Source of the DNA: Thermoplasmata archaeon
GTDB lineage: Archaea > Thermoplasmatota > E2 > UBA202 > JdFR-43
Reading direction: 5' to 3'
Length of the DNA: 6,030 bases
Assembly (NCBI GenBank): GCA_021161135.1
Contig: JAGHBD010000139.1
Coordinates: forward strand, 1-6,030
The position numbers and the translations under genes were made by a program. The notes under the pieces were generated by a model. That model was not told the DNA's origin. It saw only the letters and a list, made by a program, of their open reading frames with translations, and did no database searches. Shown here piece after piece: positions 1-6,030 of this stretch; the first letter of the stretch is position 1; each line of letters starts with the position of its first letter.

Positions 1-581
1 TGCCATCGCAACAGGAAATAGATGCATTCCTGCCCTCTTTCAAGCCATCATGGACACTCGATATAGAAAATCCGATTACTCACGGCAACATAGTGCCTCC
101 AGAGCCGTATATGGAAATTCGCTATTCAATGCATCGGGCCATGGAAAATGCTAAAAAAATCATTGAGGAAGTTGGAGAAGAATTTGGAAAGAAATTTGGA
201 AGAGAATATGGGCTTGTCGAGGAATATAAATGTGAGGATGCAGATTATGTTATAGTTACTATGGCAGCATTGGCAGCTGAGGCAAGGGTGGCGGTGGATG
301 AATTGAGGGGCAAAGGAGAAAAAGTAGGATTGCTAAAGTTGAGAACATTCCGTCCATTTCCGTATGAATATCTGAAATATGACAAGATGATAGTTATAGA
401 TCGCGATATTTCTCCGGGTTTAGGAGGAATAGTTTATAATGAAATAAAGGCGAGAGGAAAGGAGGTTTATGGCTTCATAGCAGGACTTGGAGGCGTGGAT
501 GTGAGTTATAGGGATATAGAAAGAATTTATGAGCTTGCCAAAGAAGGCAAGGAAGGGTGGTATCCCACGGAGGTGAAATAA
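1..581 (+). CDS. porA: 2-oxoacid (pyruvate-type) ferredoxin oxidoreductase, alpha subunit, C-terminal part (5' partial)
   Basis: The reading frame is open from base 3 and supplies the last 192 residues of an alpha subunit that is usually about 380-400 residues long, so the start lies upstream of the window. The protein combines with PorB (and the small gamma and ferredoxin-like delta subunits) to oxidise pyruvate with CoA to acetyl-CoA and CO2, reducing ferredoxin in the cytoplasm. The visible signs are an entry segment reading PSQQEIDAFLPSFKPSW, a block LLKLRTFRPFP, a DRDISPGLGG segment that matches the family's DRN-S-G-GG motif, and the near-diagnostic YGFIAGLGGVDVS close to the end. These belong to the transketolase C-terminal-like domain and its flanks. 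A GTG at 93 lies inside the conserved protein and is not the true start. The stop overlaps the porB ATG (TAATG), which implies translational coupling. The related 2-oxoisovalerate enzyme cannot be fully excluded from this half alone. Confidence 0.9.
   Translation, partial: PSQQEIDAFLPSFKPSWTLDIENPITHGNIVPPEPYMEIRYSMHRAMENAKKIIEEVGEEFGKKFGREYGLVEEYKCEDADYVIVTMAALAAEARVAVDELRGKGEKVGLLKLRTFRPFPYEYLKYDKMIVIDRDISPGLGGIVYNEIKARGKEVYGFIAGLGGVDVSYRDIERIYELAKEGKEGWYPTEVK
569..576 (+). promoter_or_regulatory. Shine-Dalgarno sequence of porB
   Basis: GGAGGTGA is complementary over all eight bases to the usual archaeal 16S rRNA 3' end and lies four bases before the ATG at 581. It fixes the porB start at 581 rather than the in-frame ATG at 557, which would add eight unrelated residues. 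It lies inside the last codons of porA, as expected for a coupled operon gene. Confidence 0.8.
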
Positions 582-1477
582 TGGCGATAAAGGATTTGCC
601 ACTTGAGGAATATATATTGAAAGGGCACGCTGCCTGCCCTGGCTGTCCTGCAACCATTGCATTGCGAACGGCTTTAAAGGCGTTGGGAAAAAATACGATG
701 CTTATAGTTCCAGCATCATGTAGCGCTGTTATTCAGGCATTGTACCCCAAAACAGCCTTCAATGTCCCCACATTAAATATAGCCTTTGAAGCTGCCGCAG
801 CAGCCGCTTCAGGCGTGGCAGCAGGATTGAAAGCGCAGGGAAAAAGCGATGTGTTGCCTGTTGTGTGGGCCGGAGATGGAGGAAGTTATGACATTGGATT
901 GCAAGCGTTGTCAGGAGCACTGGAGAGGGGAACGGATTTCATTTATGTATGCTACAACAATCAGATGTATTCAAATACTGGCATACAGCGGAGCGGGGCA
1001 ACGCCCTATGGCGCATGGACAACAACAACATGGACTGGCAAAAAAGAGCATCAAAAGGAGTTGGCAGAGATAGTTCTGGCACATCATATTCCATATGTTG
1101 CTACAGCAACAATTGCTTATCCAGAAGATTTATACAATAAAATGAAGAAAGCAAAGGAGATGAAGGGACCACGTTATATAGAAATACTTGCTCCTTGCCC
1201 GCCGGGATGGCGCTTTGATATGAGTAAGACTGTTGAGATGGCTGAGCTTGCGGTTAAGACAGGGGCATGGGTACTATATGAGGCAATAAATGGAAAAATC
1301 GAATTTACTGGCTACAGCAAACGCATTCTGGAAGGAAAGGAAAGAGAGCCGATAGAAAACTGGCTCAGAATGCAGGGAAGATTCCGCCATCTTACTGAAG
1401 AGGATATAAAAGAAATAAAGCGCCGCCTCGACGAAAAATGGGAGTATTATAAACAGATGTATGGGAAAAAGGAATAG
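581..1477 (+). CDS. porB: 2-oxoacid (pyruvate-type) ferredoxin oxidoreductase, beta subunit
   Basis: This is a 298-residue protein of normal length for the TPP- and iron-sulfur-binding beta subunit, the partner of PorA. Cys19 and Cys22 (HAACPGCPA), Cys47 (PASCSA) and Cys206 (APCPPGW) match the four ligands of the 4Fe-4S cluster next to the cofactor. Gly98-Asp99-Gly100 with Asn126-Asn127 forms the GDG...NN thiamine diphosphate and Mg binding motif. The segment NNQMYSNTGIQRSGATPYGA, residues 126-145, is the most strongly conserved part of the family. The start at 581 is chosen from the Shine-Dalgarno sequence and the overlap with the porA stop. Two family positions vary: the second cluster cysteine is followed by Pro where Gly is common, and the third lies in ASCSA rather than the common TGC context. 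The cysteine pattern is intact, so the subunit should be functional. Pyruvate is the most likely substrate; a 2-oxoisovalerate or broader specificity is possible. Confidence 0.92.
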   Translation: MAIKDLPLEEYILKGHAACPGCPATIALRTALKALGKNTMLIVPASCSAVIQALYPKTAFNVPTLNIAFEAAAAAASGVAAGLKAQGKSDVLPVVWAGDGGSYDIGLQALSGALERGTDFIYVCYNNQMYSNTGIQRSGATPYGAWTTTTWTGKKEHQKELAEIVLAHHIPYVATATIAYPEDLYNKMKKAKEMKGPRYIEILAPCPPGWRFDMSKTVEMAELAVKTGAWVLYEAINGKIEFTGYSKRILEGKEREPIENWLRMQGRFRHLTEEDIKEIKRRLDEKWEYYKQMYGKKE

Positions 1478-1495
1478 GAAAAACCAAGCCAATAA

Positions 1496-1513
1496 TTTTT
1501 CCTTTTTCTTTTT
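1496..1513 (+). terminator. Probable T-tract terminator of the por operon
   Basis: Three runs of five T separated by CC and C begin 18 bases after the porB stop. Archaeal RNA polymerase commonly terminates on such T-rich stretches without a hairpin, and no stem-loop is visible here. The last run overlaps a TTTATATA sequence that could instead serve as a promoter element. Confidence 0.45.
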
Positions 1514-1572
1514 ATATAGGCAGGAAATGATTAAGGCAAAATCGTAAAGAAAACCGCAATCCATATATATTA
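1511..1572 (+). promoter_or_regulatory. Candidate TATA boxes for the membrane protein gene
   Basis: Two TATA-like sequences lie in the 110-base gap. TTTATATA at 1511-1518 is close to the archaeal consensus and would give a leader of roughly 50 bases. CATATATATTA at 1562-1572 is centred about 22-25 bases before the ATG at 1588, so transcription would begin at or next to the start codon. Because no Shine-Dalgarno sequence precedes the ATG, a leaderless transcript from the second box is the simpler reading. Confidence 0.45.
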
Positions 1573-1587
1573 CGCCGTAATAACATT

Positions 1588-4447
<2,860 letters not shown>

Positions 4448-4496
4448 ATATAAAGCATCAATGAACTACACATCAATAAATGCAAGCAGTTTGCTC

Positions 4497-4520
4497 GCTA
4501 ATATTTAGAAAATTTTTTAA
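4497..4520 (+). promoter_or_regulatory. Candidate promoter region of the CHASE4 sensor gene
   Basis: The 96-base gap between cdc48 and the sensor gene holds two AT-rich TATA-like stretches: CTAATATTTAG (4498-4508) and AATTTTTTAA (4511-4520). The second is centred about 28 bases before the ATG at 4544, again the spacing of a leaderless transcript. The T6 run could also help end the cdc48 transcript. A weak AAGGT at 4529-4533 is the only Shine-Dalgarno candidate. Confidence 0.3.
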
Positions 4521-4543
4521 GTGATAAAAAGGTAAAAGTTGCA

Positions 4544-5782
4544 ATGAATCTACGTGTTAAGATTCTACTGATTACAGTTTCCGTTCTCATTCTTTTTGTT
4601 GCATCAATATATGTGTTTTCTTCTGAAATACTTATGAAAGGTTTTATGAGGCTGGAAAAAGAAAATGTTTGTCATGAAAGCAGGCGAATAGTTGATGCAC
4701 TATATAACGGAATTTATTCCTTAGATACAACAAATTATGACTGGGCGGCATGGGATGATACATATGCTTTCGTGGAAAATAGAAACGAGGCATATATAGA
4801 GTCGAATCTCGTCGATTCAACTTTTGTTGCCCTCAGGCTAAATGCAATGCTTTTCTTTAATGCTTCTGGCAATCTCGTTTATGGAAAAGCATTTGATTTA
4901 AGCAATGAAAGCCAAGTGGATATACCTGATGAGCTGCTTGAGTATATTAGAGAACATGACTCTCTAATAGACTTCAAGAGTCCAAATGAAAGTGTAGCTG
5001 GTCTCGTCGCCTTTGATAAAAAAATAGCGATGATATCCTCCCGCCCGATATTAAAAAGCAATGACGAGGGGCCAATAAGAGGGGCACTGATAATGGTTAG
5101 GTATATAAGTGATGAGGAAATAGAAAAAATTTCCAAATTGCTTCACCTCTCCTTTTCTATGTCCCTCCTAAACGAGACAAATCTTTCTGGAAAATATTTT
5201 TCAGATAATGCTACGCACGTCTATGCAATAAATGAAAATTATGTTGCAGGTTTAACAGTATTGCATGATATATGGGATAAGCCAGTGGCGATTATAAAAT
5301 TGAAAATTGAAAGAAATATTTATAAGGAAGGGAAAACAATCATTCACTATTTTATAGCATTTTTTCTTGCTGTCGGCATAGTCATGAGTATAATTTTCTC
5401 TCTGCTCGTTGAAAAGGGAATGACGTCAAGAATTGTGAGGCTGAGTCGGAGCGTAGATGAAATTGCAAAAAGCGGGGATGCAACAAGGAGAATAGAAAAT
5501 ATGGGGGATGATGAAATAGGAAGATTGTCGATGGCAATAAACAATATGCTCGAAGCCATTGAAAAATCGGAGGAAAAAATAAAGGAACTTCTTGAAAAAG
5601 AGCGAAATTTCAGATTGCGGACTGCCCATTATTTTTTAAATCCGCTCTGCATTGCAAAAGGATATCTACAGCTTCTTATGGAAGATAGCAAAGATAGCAG
5701 AATCGAAAAGGTGCTAAAGGCTGTGGAAAGAGTGGAAAATGTGGTTAAAAATATAATCTCCAAAGGAGAGATAAAGGAGTGA
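4544..5782 (+). CDS. Membrane sensor: CHASE4, HAMP and HisKA-like domain, no ATPase domain
   Basis: This 412-residue protein has the layout of a transmembrane sensor kinase input half. Membrane segment 1 is about residues 5-25. The extracytoplasmic region 45-260 carries DWAAWDDTYAF (66-76), the hallmark of CHASE4 ligand-sensing domains. Membrane segment 2 is about 266-289. A HAMP linker (about 290-343) contains the typical DEIGRLSMAINNM, and a short coiled coil follows (about 338-356). The end (355-408) resembles a HisKA dimerisation and phosphoacceptor hairpin: AHYFLNPLCIAKGYLQLL aligns with the H-x-x-x-N-P-L H-box, with His362 as the possible acceptor. The acidic residue that normally follows this His is Tyr363. 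The protein stops right after the second helix, so the HATPase_c domain (N, G1, F and G2 boxes) is absent. It may work with a separate ATPase, act only as a signalling dimer, or have been truncated. The ATG at 4544 directly precedes the first membrane segment. The ligand is unknown. Confidence 0.85.
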   Translation: MNLRVKILLITVSVLILFVASIYVFSSEILMKGFMRLEKENVCHESRRIVDALYNGIYSLDTTNYDWAAWDDTYAFVENRNEAYIESNLVDSTFVALRLNAMLFFNASGNLVYGKAFDLSNESQVDIPDELLEYIREHDSLIDFKSPNESVAGLVAFDKKIAMISSRPILKSNDEGPIRGALIMVRYISDEEIEKISKLLHLSFSMSLLNETNLSGKYFSDNATHVYAINENYVAGLTVLHDIWDKPVAIIKLKIERNIYKEGKTIIHYFIAFFLAVGIVMSIIFSLLVEKGMTSRIVRLSRSVDEIAKSGDATRRIENMGDDEIGRLSMAINNMLEAIEKSEEKIKELLEKERNFRLRTAHYFLNPLCIAKGYLQLLMEDSKDSRIEKVLKAVERVENVVKNIISKGEIKE

Positions 5783-5849
5783 AATAAAAAATATCGCTCG
5801 AAATGAGTGTGAGAAAATAATGAAAGAGGGGGTTGGTTCCATTCATTCT

Positions 5850-5978
5850 CATTTCTTTTTCATTTGTTCTTATTTTTCCTTTCTTTATAACCTCTCCTTC
5901 TTTTGTACATACTATGATCTGACAAAACTTCTTATGCACATCCAATACCTGCATACCACATTCTACCGCCTCCTTCAT
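5850..5978 (-). pseudogene. IS110-family-like transposase, N-terminal remnant
   Basis: Read on the - strand from the ATG at 5978, the first 43 codons resemble the start of IS110-type DEDD transposases. The segment MQVLDVHKKFCQIIV is followed by TKEGEVIKKGKIRTN, matching the family pattern of I-D-V-H/S-K-K followed by a D/E-G-x-V-x-x-G turn. Asp13 would be the first catalytic acid. After about residue 43 the resemblance ends; the frame runs on with unrelated sequence (NGTNPLFHYF) and stops at 5745, inside the antisense of the sensor gene. A full transposase has roughly 300-400 residues, so nearly everything including the other catalytic acids is missing. The start could also be the ATG at 5954. 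This is a scar of a mobile element. The family call rests on a short motif and is moderately secure. Confidence 0.6.
5852..5886 (+). terminator. T-rich tract downstream of the sensor gene
   Basis: Several T runs (TTTCTTTTT, TTATTTTT, TTTCTTT) lie 70-105 bases after the sensor stop codon and could end its transcript in the archaeal manner. The same bases are antisense to the lysine-rich part of the transposase remnant, which explains the T-richness without a terminator role. Confidence 0.3.
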
Positions 5979-5994
5979 GCTTATATGGAGGCGG
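5966..5994. repeat. 8-bp perfect inverted repeat (GC-rich hairpin) at the transposase start
   Basis: CCGCCTCC (5966-5973) and GGAGGCGG (5987-5994) are perfect inverted copies around a 13-base loop. On the - strand the second arm of the hairpin contains AAGGAGG, the ribosome-binding-like sequence of the transposase remnant, and the ATG at 5978 lies in the loop. Folding would hide that site in the mRNA. The stem is GC-rich in AT-rich surroundings, which argues against chance. Confidence 0.6.
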
Positions 5995-6030
5995 GCTTTA
6001 ACATGTCATCAACCTCAAACAAACCACAAA

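Noticed and set aside
557..580. Upstream in-frame ATG for porB adding eight residues
   Set aside because: It lies inside porA, and the Shine-Dalgarno sequence is placed for the ATG at 581, where family similarity begins soon after.
849..1140. Two short + strand frames inside porB
   Set aside because: Both are shadows of the conserved porB frame, with no start signals and no recognisable protein features.
1274..1564. 96-codon - strand frame over the porB end and following gap
   Set aside because: It is mostly antisense to porB and low in complexity (Lys and Phe runs), with no similarity to a known protein.
4480..4500. Small inverted repeat AGCA-GTT-TGCT in the cdc48-sensor gap
   Set aside because: A four-base stem is expected by chance and has no T-run directly after it.
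5820..6030. Forward frame from ATG 5820 open to the window end
   Set aside because: Most of it is the antisense of the transposase remnant and is rich in Phe, Tyr and Leu; there is no good start signal.
6003..6030. ATG at 6003 (MSSTSNKPQ) as the start of a new + strand gene
   Set aside because: Only nine codons are visible; a GGAGG lies 11 bases upstream, but it is part of the hairpin. There is too little to support a gene.

Overview
This window looks archaeal, most likely a euryarchaeal or Thermoplasmata-type organism. The evidence is a multi-subunit (split) pyruvate-type ferredoxin oxidoreductase, a VAT/Cdc48 ATPase whose N-domain closely resembles the Thermoplasma protein, a CHASE4 sensor, TATA-like boxes placed for leaderless transcripts, and T-rich tracts where terminators are expected. 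The lineage is inferred from family resemblance; no search was run. The DNA is moderately AT-rich, and every intact gene is on the + strand.

Layout. Positions 1-581 hold the C-terminal half of a 2-oxoacid (pyruvate-type) ferredoxin oxidoreductase alpha subunit. Its stop codon overlaps the ATG of the beta subunit (581-1477), which has a full Shine-Dalgarno sequence. Together they are the end of a por operon whose gamma and delta genes probably lie upstream. A T-rich tract (1496-1513) and TATA-like boxes separate this operon from a small multi-pass membrane protein of unknown function (1588-2205). Forty bases further on is the two-domain AAA+ ATPase Cdc48/VAT (2246-4447). After a 96-base gap comes a membrane sensor (4544-5782) with the order TM, CHASE4, TM, HAMP and a HisKA-like helical hairpin, and with no ATPase domain. 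The last 250 bases carry no intact gene. On the - strand they hold a decayed N-terminal piece of what looks like an IS110-family transposase (5850-5978), preceded by a GC-rich hairpin (5966-5994).

How the genes work together. PorA and PorB form the catalytic core of one enzyme that oxidises a 2-oxoacid to acyl-CoA and reduces ferredoxin. Cdc48/VAT is a cytosolic protein unfoldase. The membrane protein and the sensor are separate units with no visible functional link to their neighbours. The points most worth a second look are the sensor that ends just before the kinase ATPase domain, the transposase scar directly behind it, and the near-identical 38-base segments around the two Walker A motifs of Cdc48.
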